Origin: Lithospermum erythrorhizon
Lineage: Eukaryota; Streptophyta; Magnoliopsida; Boraginales; Boraginaceae
Length of the DNA: 64,000 nt
Reading direction: 5' to 3'
Assembly: GCA_019722365.1 (NCBI GenBank)
Contig: JADFUC010001733.1
Span: forward strand, 1-64,000
Shown piece by piece: positions 24,301 through 35,500 of the stretch. The notes under the pieces were generated by a model, which was given only the letters and a program-made list of their open reading frames with translations, had not been told where the DNA came from and ran no database searches. Position 1 is the stretch's first letter; every line of letters starts with the position of its first letter. Both the position numbers and the translations under genes were made by a program.

Positions 24301-24480
24301 CGAAGTCGATCGCAGTCACTCCGATGATAAAATTAGAATTTGTGCGAGGGAGTTCAAGACTTAATGATTAATCAGTAGTTTAAAAATGGCATTACCTTCC
24401 AACCTCAAATATAGGGGATATTTATAGAAGTATTAAGGCGGTTTTAAAGGGGACAAATGTCGATACATGGAGTGGGCAGA
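24301..24480 (-). promoter_or_regulatory. Gypsy LTR promoter side with TATA box
   Basis: On the minus strand a CTATAAATAT element (24418-24427) lies about 120 bases upstream of the putative gag ATG at 24300. That is the position expected for the U3/R promoter of a 5' LTR. The LTR end and primer-binding site between 24301 and 24340 are not readable with certainty, and the outer LTR border to the right was not found. Confidence 0.4.
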
Positions 24481-25640
24481 AATGTAGGTAATTAATCTTT
24501 CTTGTTGTTATTAAGTGTGAATACTTGAGATATATAAATATATAATGTCTAAAGAATTAGAATTGTTCTGTCGTTTATATCATATTTTATAAACTATCTA
24601 AAATATCATCATTTTAACAATAACTATTATTCAAAATCCATTTTTCACTTTATATATCATTATTTAAAAATAACTACTATTAAAAAATAATTACAAAGTA
24701 CTACTCAAAATTTATTTCCCACTTTATTCATATTTAATGTTTTATTTTGACATACTGGACCTGACTATCAATTAAATATTTATGAGACTTATTTGAAATT
24801 ATGGATAAAATGGTCGTATTACAACAAAGGTAAAATGAGCGTGAACCCGCATGTCAGTAAATTTTGATGATCGTTTATTTATTATTAAGTTGGTATTTAA
24901 CACTTAAAGCTGAGATATATTATATTAACAATTCTAAAAAAAATTTATTAAAATGGCGATTAAATTGACACGAGGCCCAAAACGTAAATCCAATACTTGA
25001 ATTTGTATCATAATGTGAATAACTAATCAACAATAATTCTGTAAAAAACTTCAGTAAATAATGTTGGGGATAAATTCTTGTAGTCCCTTCCATGATTATT
25101 TTGTTGGTTCTGATCACATTGGTCAATGATGTTTTTGAGAATTTTTGAAGCAGTGATAAGGTCACATACCCCGACACTTCTTCTCATCTCTCTGAACAGG
25201 ATGACTGACGATTTCCATGTCGTTTTTATATATTTGTTCACTTCTCCTTTGAGCATCTTTCAGTTTCTATTATTTACTGTATATTACCCCCTAAATTCCT
25301 AAATCATATTTCCATTTCAATTTTTTTTATCAAACTTTGAAAACTCGACCTTGAATTAAATTGTAGATAAAGAAATAATATAGTCGTATGAGATACATTA
25401 GATTCGTTTAAATATATATTTTTGAAATATCGAAACATAATTTTACGTATGGAAATTACGAAATATTTCCTTTAAGTCGTATCTTGATGATGGTGAAAAA
25501 TCAGAAATGGCTATCTTTTTTGGGATGGAGGAAATATTATATATGGATATTTTGCATCTTTCTATAGCTATCACTTTATGAATTTTAAAAGTACTTGATT
25601 ATAAATTATGTGGCATAAGTTGATTCATTTAGTATCGCGT
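24481..25640. other. AT-rich spacer, no gene recognised
   Basis: Very AT-rich sequence with short runs of TAATAACTA-like text at 24,580-24,720 that may be MITE remains. The minus-strand ORFs at 24,920-25,256 show no domain. The outer part of the gypsy 5' LTR could extend into this stretch. Confidence 0.5.
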
Positions 25641-25785
25641 GTGGTGTCAAATTGTGTTCCTGCTTGCAGCGTCGAACAGCGGCGCCGAAATAGCAGCACG
25701 ACTTTACCCAGCAGTACAGTAAAATTCAGTGTCAAATTCTTTCTACTCCTTGGCACATCCTTATATATTTTCATTTCTCTTTTAT

Positions 25786-26035
25786 TTATTTCATATATAT
25801 AATTATTAAATTTAATAATACAATAAATAATATTATAATTTTTTTAAAATATATTTTAATAATTTTAATATTTTTAATTATTTTAAAATATTTTAATAAT
25901 TTTTTAATATTTTTTATTTCATATATTTTAAAAAGTATATTTTTAATAGTATATATTTTTTTGAATTTCAAAATCATGTATATTTTAATACAATAAATAA
26001 TATTAAATGTTTTTAAAAATAACAAATATTATTCA
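25786..26035. repeat. Low-complexity AT tract
   Basis: About 250 bases almost wholly A and T, built from TTTTAATAATTTT-like words. The lysine and isoleucine ORF in it (25786-26025, minus) is a composition artefact. Confidence 0.8.
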
Positions 26036-26138
26036 TCACTCGAACTTGAGTACATACATAATAAGCAAACATACATAAGTGGCCAACATACAATAAAACA
26101 CACAATAAAACATAGTAAGCAGGTTTTTTAAAAAATCT

Positions 26139-26935
26139 CTACTCGGGGTTCAATTTATTAGAGATATGCTCGGCGAGATCCTTCTTCAGCGAATATCCGG
26201 TACGTACGTAGTGCCTTTCGACTATGAACATCCGATTCGGATCAGCCTTAGACAAGCACTTGAAGTGAGGTGCGGCTTGTGTTTGGACATTGAAGAGCAG
26301 GCTTCGACCTAAGTTGTTCGTTGGTTGAGATCAGATTTTCTCAGTTTCGTGAATATGTATCCCGTTCATCCTCCATTATCATGTTATGTAAAATAATGCG
26401 TGTCTCATTCTCTTTACCTAAGACCGATATCCACCATCTACAGGCGGATTTGGCGAATAATGGCAGCGTGTTGGAGAGAACTTGAATGCTCGTTCATCCT
26501 TCTGCGTGATTCTTGTTGTTTGTGAACAATTCTTTGTTGCCTTGGGGCATTTTGAATCGGCCGGACAAAGGCAGGCCATTTAGGATAGGCTCTTGAAATT
26601 AGGCTGAATGAGTATGCAAGATTATCTTGTAGATCCGTTCCACCAGGCGAAGTTCGGCCTCAGGAGGCTTCACCGGACTTCAATGTCGTCAAAACCAGGT
26701 GACTATCCCCAGAACATTAATGTCGTTCAATGTTCCAGGCAAGCCAAAAAAAGCATGCCATATCCACAATCATGAAACGCGCCTCGAGAATAAGCGTTGC
26801 CGTGCCCTTGTGTCCACTTGTAAATTGTCGCGCGAGCCTTGGGACAATTCCTCATTTTCAATGCATGCAATCGTGCTTCCAGTCATTCACGGGAAGCCAC
26901 GCTCACGACCCGACTTGTAGTAGTCTGCACTGACA
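26139..26935 (-). pseudogene. PIF/Harbinger transposase, N-terminally truncated
   Basis: Minus-strand pieces in order: RGFPGMTGSIDCMHWKWRNC (about 26,905 down, first catalytic D), FTSGHKGTATLILEAVS, WIWHAFFGLPGTLNDINVLG (about 26,770-26,700, second catalytic D), YPKWPAFVRPI (about 26,585), a damaged form of the VERAFGVLQ-type stretch near 26,480 where the third acidic residue lies, LHNMIMEDERDTYSRN (about 26,370) and SLKKDLAEHISNKLNPE to a stop at 26139-26141. This is the DDE_4 nuclease. The first roughly 150 residues, normally holding the helix-turn-helix region, are absent. The domain begins just after the stop of the Myb-like ORF on the same strand. Internal frameshifts also inactivate it. 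Confidence 0.85.
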
Positions 26936-26937
26936 TA

Positions 26938-27849
26938 TTATAGTAAATCAGTAGCGGCTCTGGATTGTTCTAGGTTTTCACGAGTGGAGGTTAAATTAGT
27001 TAACTCTTCATTAAGGGTTTCCTTTGCTTTTCTTTTGGGTGTCGATGATTTGCTAGATGAAGCTCTAGATTTCTTCTTTGTTGCGTCCCTACCTCCTGGA
27101 CGTACAAAGGAGGAGGGAATTGAGAATTCATCATCACCACTTTTCCTCTTGGATCCACTACTTTCAGATGCATTTGTTCCTGTCGAATACCTAGGTTGGT
27201 TACGAACCAACTTCCATTCTTCTAGCAAAGTAAACCTTCTTTTGCCTTCGGACTCTTGTTTCCAGCTACAGACCACGGATATGTAGTAGATCATCGGACG
27301 GCCAACTGCAACCTTTTGTCGGCATGCGATCTGTAACGACCCACGAAATGGATAGTTTTTATTAATTTTGGCGAAAGTGACTCTTGCATTGTAGGTCCTG
27401 TCGTTGCCATCTTCATAGTTCTCCTTCAGGTACTCTGAAACTTTACCCCAAAATGTGTCACCCTTTTGATTTGTCCCCAATTCGCTATCATTACTAACAT
27501 AGAAATAACCATTTAGCAACATTTTGTTCTCCTCAGTGCTCCAGGGATCGTAAGTTGATTTCTTGCCTGATGATTGGGTTGGAGGTAAAAAACTATGAGG
27601 AGTATCTCCATCAACATTGCCAAGAGATATTTGTGATGAAAATTCCGGGATATCAGTAGATCCACTACTAAAATGTGGTGTGTTTGTCTCAGGAATTGGT
27701 TCAGTCGTTGGACAGTTCATTTGAGAGGGAACATAGTTGTTTTCCGGAACAGGTGGATAACCATACGGCATATAGGGATGATTATATGGGTAGTGCATGC
27801 CAAAATTAGTGGCATCGTATATTCTTGGCCGGGGTGGAGTTAGCGTCAC
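26938..27849 (-). CDS. Myb/SANT-like (trihelix) protein of PIF/Harbinger type
   Basis: This is the longest intact ORF in the window, 303 residues. The N-terminus is Pro/Tyr-rich (YPYNHPYMPYGYPPVPENNY). Residues about 98-190 are the Myb/SANT-like domain (STYDPWSTEENKMLLNGYFY, DTFWGKVSEYLKENYEDGN, RTYNARVTFAKINKNYPFRG). Then come a FTLLEEWKLVRNQPRY strand and a basic tail with RPGGRDATKKKSRASSS, like the NAM-associated C-terminal domain. In PIF/Harbinger elements such a protein binds DNA and brings the nuclease to the ends; plants also have domesticated relatives. The transposase remnant follows on the same strand with no gap. The start at 27849 is the first Met of the open frame. The stretch CRQKVAVGRPMIYYISVVC differs from the usual family text and may be shifted. 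Confidence 0.8.
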   Translation of the reverse strand: MTLTPPRPRIYDATNFGMHYPYNHPYMPYGYPPVPENNYVPSQMNCPTTEPIPETNTPHFSSGSTDIPEFSSQISLGNVDGDTPHSFLPPTQSSGKKSTYDPWSTEENKMLLNGYFYVSNDSELGTNQKGDTFWGKVSEYLKENYEDGNDRTYNARVTFAKINKNYPFRGSLQIACRQKVAVGRPMIYYISVVCSWKQESEGKRRFTLLEEWKLVRNQPRYSTGTNASESSGSKRKSGDDEFSIPSSFVRPGGRDATKKKSRASSSKSSTPKRKAKETLNEELTNLTSTRENLEQSRAATDLL

Positions 27850-29492
27850 TGTGTTTGAGGATTTTTTGGGCGTTGCATATTTGGATTTGAAGTGTAAATT
27901 AAGTTGATGGTTGGTTAGGAAAGTTGTAATTTGAAAAAACTATAATTTGTGAAGGATCCCGTGAAGTTTCTTGAAAATCGAGGAAGAGAAAAGTGATTAA
28001 AAGAAGAATAAAAGGTGTAAAAACTTGATTTTTTTTTTTGGTGTCGAATAAGCCTTGGCTTTTTAATTTCACATTTATAGAGCTCGAAAAATAAAAATAG
28101 AGTGTATTTTTTTTTGCTTGTATTGTAAAAAACAATTTAAAAATGAGGGTGGAAAAAAAAATTCGGCCAACAGGCGCGTCCGGACATTGCGACACTGCGG
28201 CCGACACGTGTTGTATTAGGCGGCCGGCGGCTTTTACATTTTTTTGGTTTTTTGTTGCCCAGCAGGGCCAGCAGTGCTAAATTCAATTTGATCCCGTTCA
28301 CTTAGAATTGTCAGAGTGACAACTGATTGATCGCCTATTTGTGTGAAATGATCCTCTTGGCCTTTTTGGTGATCACTCTTTGTAGCCTTGTGTGTATGAT
28401 TTATTTAACACATTTTTTCAGTTCAATATTTCCATGCTCGTATTCTCTTTTTCATATAATAATTCAACACTTATTCAACTTTTAAACTTTCTGATGATTT
28501 TTTTGTTTAATAAAATTCAACATACTCCATCAAAGCTTTATTTAATATTCTTATTTACTTATATTATTTATTTTTATGATTACATAATTATAACAGTACG
28601 TTTTATAATTAAATAAGAATACTTAATATAAATAAATTATTTGAAATTTTTTAAAATGAATATTTATTTAAATATTTTTAATCTACGTATTCTAGTATTG
28701 AAATGGTTATTGTTATGATCTATTTTACTAATTGATAATTATTTTAATCTCAAATTGGTAATTATTAATATTTTGATAGTTAAAAGGGTAATTAGTTAAA
28801 TTTTGAGTATTGAAATGGTTATTATTAGGATACGTTTCACTAAAAAGATATTGAAAAATAAAAAATACGAGTTTAGTAAAGGAGAATAAAATAACTATAT
28901 TGAAAATGAATTATTTTTTTGATATTCAAATCAAATAATCCAAGTATCTATTTATAGAGTATAAAAATAATTTGATATCATTTTGTTTAAAAATTAATTT
29001 TAATGGCCAAATAATTGGTATGGGATATAAAATCCAATTCAAACTAACCTATAAGAAATGAAAAGTAAACATTCTTATCTAGTCTTTTCTCCATTTCGCC
29101 GGCTTCACGCCATTTCGCAGGCTTGACGCGTCTTGTCTCCAGCTTGCACGACAAGCTCCAAGCATGTCCAATAAGGATTTAACACGTGTCTACTTTGTCT
29201 GCTCCATCCATATTTTTCAACAGCTTTAACTTTTTCCATCAATTTAATTCAACTCTGCTTCCTTCCTTTATTCAACAGGTCATTGTAGTGATTCAGTTGT
29301 TGAATTAAAAATTCAACAGCTCCATTGTAAATGATCTAATAGTCTACATTGATAACAGTTAAAAAGAAACTCAAAAGATATAATAAAATAAGCGAGGGAT
29401 CATCTGTCATTCTTTCATCAATCATGTTTAGAAATTTGTTAGTTATATTGATAAAGGAGAATCACAAGAAATGTTTAGAAACGTGATACGAT
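27850..29492. other. AT-rich spacer, no gene recognised
   Basis: It contains a short GC-rich patch (about 28,160-28,235) upstream of the Myb-like ORF that could be the 5' part of the Harbinger element. A stretch at 28,390-28,860 repeats TATTGAAATGGTTATTRTTA-like words, and there is unassigned sequence to 29,492. ORFs here are short and low complexity. Confidence 0.5.
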
Positions 29493-29720
29493 CACTACAA
29501 GAATATAGGGCTTTTTGCTACCCACAATTAGTAGCAAAAGGTAGAAATGTGTGGCAAAAAGGCTTTTGTGACATTATTATCACAAAAGCATTTGCTACAC
29601 CCATGGAGTCACAAATGATATTTATTATGAGTTTGACATGCGTGACAAAAGATCTATCAAATTTGGACAAAAATCATTTCTCACTCCTTATACATAGCAA
29701 AACTTTACGAGAATAATTAC
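29493..29720 (+). mobile_element. CACTA-like transposon terminus (fragment)
   Basis: CACTACAAGAATATAGGGC starts at 29493. CACTACAAGAA is the standard terminal inverted repeat of plant CACTA (En/Spm) elements. The next 200 bases repeat short motifs around TTTTTGCTAC, GTAGCAAAAGG, GTGGCAAAAAGG and CACAAAAGCATTTGCTAC in both orientations, as expected of a subterminal region that binds the element transposase. No matching TTCTTGTAGTG end was found close by, so the extent is unknown. Confidence 0.55.
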
Positions 29721-29840
29721 CTTTTGAATTTTTTCTATTATAGAGGGCCTAACAATTGTATTTTTAATACATACAATCAAAATTTATTATACATAAAAAT
29801 TAAATGCATAAGATAAATCATAGCAGGGGGATAATAATTA

Positions 29841-30078
29841 CTTCCTCTAGTTTTTTTTACTTATCATCCAACACTTTTGTACAATTATTAAGAAAAAGTA
29901 AAATTAATCAAAATGTGCATTAAAAATATAGAATGTCAATTAATTGAAAATATATTATTGATTGTTTGATAAGTTTAATATAAAAAGTAGTCAAAAAGTA
30001 CATTGAAAATGTAAAAGGACAATTTATTATGCTATAATAACAACTATTTAAAAAAAAACTGAAAAAAATGGGAGGGAG
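29841..30078. mobile_element. MITE with CTCCCTCC-type ends, flanked by TA
   Basis: It begins CTTCCTCTAG and ends GGGAGGGAG, which form an imperfect terminal inverted repeat. TA lies directly outside both ends. The inside has short inverted AT-rich text. This is the Stowaway-like layout. A second member is at 38641-38880 in intron 1 of the hydroxymethyltransferase gene, sharing words such as GAATG..AATCAATTGAAA..TATATTATT. Non-coding. Confidence 0.7.
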
Positions 30079-30780
30079 TACAATTTTTATATAATAAGTT
30101 TAAACCATCAATTACAAAATAGGTGAAAAGAGGGAAATTCAATCACCCACAACAGAACTTTATTTATATGAACCGCTTAATCTAATATGCATGTACAATT
30201 AGGTGAAAGAGGGGAATTCAATCACCCACGGAGTTTGGCATACTCATGACTCCCCATTCAGTTTTTTTGGAAGAGGATCCCTGCATGAAGCCAAATAATC
30301 TTCCTATATGAGAACATGTCAGCAAAAGTAGAGCAAGAGAAGGAACACTAGTGCTAACTGGTAAGAGCATACATTGTTTTCTTAATCCAGTATCTTTTTG
30401 GAACGTATATCAACTGTTCTTATTAGATACGGAGTAGATGGTGAGCATCTTAATGCTTTGGGAAAAATCTTGGAAGTTATGGAATGAAATAAATTCCTTT
30501 GATTGAAGCTAGTTCAGATTTCTTCATTTCCTGTACAAGCTTTGATAAACAGTTGTAAGCATGGAAGGACAAACTTTTTTTTTTTTTTTTCTTTTAGAGG
30601 AGAATGTTTTATAAGACCGCTCTACGTGAATCGAGCAAGGGCCATCGTATGGAGGTTTGGGGGTGATAGCAATTAGGCTAAAGCCTTGGTTAAAAAATCA
30701 TCTTCAACACAGTTTTGAAAGATTGAACCACAATGACTATCATGGTAGTGTAAGATTTACCTGGCAAATAGATAAGGCCC
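30079..30780. other. 3' flank of the hydroxymethyltransferase gene
   Basis: No ORF. It includes a T tract (about 30,570-30,590) and the sequence downstream of the TGA at 30781-30783, which would hold the 3' untranslated region on the minus strand. No polyadenylation site can be assigned. Confidence 0.5.
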
Positions 30781-32526
30781 TCAATTTTTGTACTTCATGG
30801 TTGCTTTTTCGAATCCAATTGTTGGAAATTGTTTAGCATACTCCTCAACATCATGGCGAAGTTTAGCAATCTCAGATTGAGTGGAAGGTGATTGTAGTGT
30901 TGCCACGAAGTCCTTCAATTTGGTCCCTGGACCAGTGGAAGAAAAAAAGAGATGATAATTCTCAGGTTGAAGTAAACACACATTTAGATGTTCACTGCAC
31001 CAATGAACATATTGAAGGATGTGAAGTGGAGTTTCCAATTTTTGTGTTTTGCATAATAGGGAAGAGCAGAGCGCTCCCCATCCAGTTTTTATGTCAATAG
31101 TTCGATGGGGAGATTGGTGAATTATTGGATAGGGGAGGAAATGAAATGGATGTTTCTAGGAATTTAATTTTTAGAACTGAAGAGAAGAAACAGAAAATGA
31201 AACCTTGGGTTTGGGACTTAATGTTTACTGCCAGCTTCACAGCAAGATCAAAGAATTCAGCAACTTTTGCAAAATCTTCTTCAATAAATCCTCTCGATGT
31301 AAGCGCAGGAGTTCCTGAGATAACATAATGTCAGGCACAAATAGTAACAGCTAAAGTAAATAGTAAAAAGTGAACCAATTCACTACCCATTCTGATGCCA
31401 CCCGGAACCATGGCAGAAACATCTCCTGGGACGGTGTTTTTGTTAGCAGCAATGTGAACAGATTCCAACACCTTTTCTACCCGGGAACCATCAATTCCCT
31501 GTAGACAGAAGTATCTCATTGAAGATATGATCATATATGTTAGGAATGAAGTACATGGATCGTGCTAATCAGAAGCTTGGGATTTATTCGTTGTTCAAAT
31601 CTTACATTGGCAGAAAACAAATGAAAATAATGATAACATGAAACACTCAAAATAATTTTTTTTATATGCGGAAAAGCTTTTGGAGTAGTGAAGAAATATC
31701 GATTGCAGTCTTTCGAATATCTACATCAAGATGAAATTGAATTTGCTTTTAAGATATAGTAACATGTCTAATTTTGTAATCACTAAAACCATCTTTAAGC
31801 TAAATGAAGAATGTACTATATAGTTGTCTGAATAATCAAAAGCTGTACAAAAAATGGAATATCTTTACTAAAATAGTCAACTTAAGATTTTTGAAGATAA
31901 AAATTAGAAGCACTTTTACCTTGCTTTTTAAGTTCACCAATACCAAGTGATTATCAGTTCCACCAGAAACAAGTTCATAACCTTTTGCTACCAAAGTCTG
32001 CAGATCTAATGATTTTTAGTAATTGACATGGAAACACATGCTGTATATTTGAGGATTAGAATATTAAAGTTGCAGACCCAAACAATAAATAGAACCAGAA
32101 TTTGGGGTGAAGCTTCAAGTTTCATTGGTCGATACCTGCGCAAACCTTGAACAGTTACTGAGGACTTGTTCCTGATAGGCTTTATATTCTGGAGTCATCG
32201 CCTGCACTCAGAGATGGCAGGTAAACATGTAATCCAATAAACAAAACTGCTGAAAATTGGCAATATCATTTAGAAAAACCAAACACTTTTAGTACGAGGT
32301 GACCGATCTATTTGGTGGTAAGAGTATTGAGGGTATAGCTTTAATAGATTGAGCAACATCTCCAATATGGATTTGATCTCATGGATCAAGTCTTATGCAT
32401 ATTTGCGACCAAGAATCTAACCTGCTTTAAGGCTACTGCTAACCCAGTGATAGTATGATTGTGAGGACCACCCTGTAGTCCAGGAAAGACAGCCTGATTG
32501 ATTTTGTCTTCATAGTCATACAACAC
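30781..32526 (-). CDS. SHM1-like: Hydroxymethyltransferase exons 10-15, intact
   Basis: Six exons splice in frame with AG acceptors and GT donors: [20 protein letters not shown] (10), [20 protein letters not shown] (11), [20 protein letters not shown] (12), [20 protein letters not shown] with [16 protein letters not shown] (13), [20 protein letters not shown] (14), [15 protein letters not shown] to the stop (15). Lengths are 105, 66, 78, 112, 111 and 146 bases, and the phases are consistent. This is the C-terminal domain; the [14 protein letters not shown] segment carries the conserved arginine that binds the substrate carboxylate. No stop or frameshift was seen. Confidence 0.93.
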
Positions 32527-35500
32527 CTTCACAAAATACTAAACAGTTAATACTTTGTTTCAGAAATAGAATAATATTCACAACTATGAAATAGATGAAA
32601 GTAATAGTATAAGATTATGTGAGACTGATGTTTCATAGATACATAAACTTTTAAAAAACTTACCTCTTTGCCTTGTTTGTTGATTTCTTTGACACCCTTT
32701 CTAAAGAAGATCATGGCACCTCGAGGACCACGAAGTGATTTGTGAGTTGTGGTTGTCACAACATCTGCATAATCAGTAGGGTTGGAATAACCAATACAAC
32801 ACATGTGTATCAGCCAACAAAATCGCTTTCTGCTTGTCACATACTGTGTGCAATAAAATCCATTTTCAAACAACATTGTTTATAAGTTGGATTCCGAGAC
32901 TAATATGAATTAGTTCAGAGATAATATGTAGGATGACCTTACTGATCGTGCATAATCATGAGGCATACTAGATAGTCTTTGGCCCTAAAAGAGGTGTGGC
33001 ACTCTGCTCCAGCTGCATTATAATATCAAAGTGTTAAAACAAGGCCAGGCAGGTGCTGTACGGAACTACCTGTACATATTTACCTGGTCATAGTCTATGT
33101 ATCCAGTGCTTTCATTCAACCTGTAAGGCATGGTCTCAAAGAATATGGAGGTTGCAGATATCTTCTTGAGTAGTTAGAAACTTAGTGACTGATCTAAATA
33201 GACACTCCTACAAATTATTCTTACCAGGCATTGATGAAATATTGGTGTTCAAGTTTAACTGATATATAGAAGAATCACATAACCTTACACGCAATTCTGT
33301 CAGGTGTTATTCCTAAGACTCTGTGGTCTATATTGGAGTAAATGGAAATTTGATATCTATTCTATAGAGCTACAGGTACTGTCTAGTCATAGCTTGGATT
33401 AATAATTACTTCATAGCAAGAACATAACAATAAAAAATCACCTGATAACCATGTGAGAGATGGCCACCATGAGGAAGATCAAGTGCCATGATTCTCTCAT
33501 GAGGTTTCAGTAAGAAGCAGTATATAGACATGGGGTGGCTGGCGGAATCACAATGGAGGCTACATTAACTGGATGCATTGAAACAGACACTGTTGATGCT
33601 GTTAAAGGAAACAATATTGGAACAAAAATTGGCAACAAAATTAATATTATTATATATGAATTCTTCATAGAGAATCCAAGATGCTAAAATACAGTTCTTC
33701 ACTGAAAACAAGTTAATTGTAGACATCCTCAAGAATGATAAAATTTGTTCGGATTACCTCCCCATTTGCCAGAGGATCCAAATGGAATGTCTAAACATTT
33801 CACAACACAGGTCTCTTATCAAGTATCTGACAGAAATTAATATAAAAGATTTTAATGTGCTGTAGCTAGCACCACTATACATGAAAGCTAAGTAAAAGAT
33901 TTCCAGGTTTGGTATTGTATATTATTATGTTAAAGGCAGGCACACATTTATCAAGTGAAGCAAATGTTGAATCATGTAAATGATTCACAATACATATTCA
34001 TTTCCTCCATAGTATCTTGCACCAGGATATCCTTCACTGTATTTGTTAGTCATAACAGAACCAACAGCTTGCATAACGGATAGTGACGTGAGGTATAAGA
34101 TGGATCAATTCAAGTCTACGACACATTGTTGTAGTCAATAAAAAGAACTAGTGGAGCTAACCAATGATCTCCTCTGTAATAAAAAGAAAAAAGGGAGACC
34201 TTCCATTGTCTGGCTTTCTCGTGCTCAATTATGTCAGCTATTTCAGGATCAACAACTTCCAGTGGAGCATTTAGTTGCTTTGGCCACTGCATTATCAACA
34301 TTCATATTAGTAACATCTCAATTTTTATTGCCTATATTATTGACGCCTAAAGAGTTTTATGCCCAAAAATTGAGAGTAGAAACACACGTAACTTTATTTA
34401 TCAAATCAATCTTTTCAATTTAACATACATTTCAAAGTTCTAACAACAACATTATTAAACAATGCTAGAGATATTGCCATAACAGTTTTTACATATGCAC
34501 ATCAATAATTTGCCAAAATATTTTCCTCCGTCCAAGTCAACATAAGTTTAAGATTTTAATAAAATAGTTGACATTTCATAAGATTTTTTGAATGTTACAA
34601 ATTATCATTACAATTAATTATCAATTATTTTATCAAAATCTCCAATATTAATTTAGAGGATAGAGAAAATATTTTATTAATTATTTATACAGCAGATTAA
34701 CAAAACTATTCATCAACCCATTAAACAAACTCAGATGCATTCCAAATAGGCCGTTAAGTATGGATATTTGATGTTCAATCTTTTATTGAACTTAATTTTT
34801 CTTTAATTATTTCAATGATATGGACCTGAAAAATAGTCAAAACTAATATATCAAATCTGACAATCTTTTTTAGAGAAAGGTAGTATTGATTAATCAATTT
34901 AAAAGATGATATTGATTAAGTTAAAATAAGCTAAACTTTAAATACAATTATATTGTTCTTTGTTTTCCTTACTTATTATCCTACATTTTGACAACCTAAT
35001 TTAAAAATATTATTGTTTTACTTTGATACCATAATTTATAAGAGGATGAAATTGTAAAATTATAGGGAGTGTCATCCAATGTTCGAGTTAAAAAACAAAC
35101 AAGTACTCAAATGCATTTAATGTCTAACAAATAATAGGAAAAATAAATAAATAAATATCTAGAAAATATAGAATGATAAGTAAAAAAATTAATAAAATAT
35201 TACTAGTATAAACCATAAGAGTTAGTATATTACCCTGTTTTAGACAAGACTGAAATACCCATAATGAAGGTATTATTATATTTTGATAAATTTTAATTAA
35301 ATAAAAATGCCAAATACAAAATCTTATAATATATAGGATTTTACATACGAAATAAATTGTTTTATTATAAAGACTCTATTACAAGTTGTATATGGTATGA
35401 AATTATAGGACTACTTAATAAAATTATTAAGTTTTATTTCAAAATTATTTTATTATTTTTACTTGAATAATCAAAAAGTATTATGTTAAGTAATTACAGT

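Larger units (their letters stand above)
1..24430 (-). mobile_element. Tat-like Ty3/gypsy retrotransposon hosting two nested copia elements
   Basis: Seen: on the minus strand, from right to left, come a gag start (24300), gag (to 23292, resuming at 15287), protease (14580-14164), reverse transcriptase (about 13800-12600), RNase H (12454-11975) and integrase (about 11780-11080). This is gypsy order. An additional ORF lies further left on the opposite strand. Known: an antisense extra ORF between integrase and the 3' LTR is described for the plant Tat/Retand lineage. The protease text (LVDTGSSADILYLQAYDRMG) fits that lineage. The 5' LTR probably ends just right of 24300; the 3' LTR is not seen and should lie left of the window. 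The element is interrupted by copia insertions at 1352-10105 and 15288-23291, both with target-site duplications. All frames are broken, so the copy is dead as written. The lineage assignment is an inference. Confidence 0.8.

Noticed and set aside
25786..26025. 79-residue Ile/Lys/Tyr ORF
   Set aside because: Pure AT low-complexity sequence; the ORF is a composition effect.
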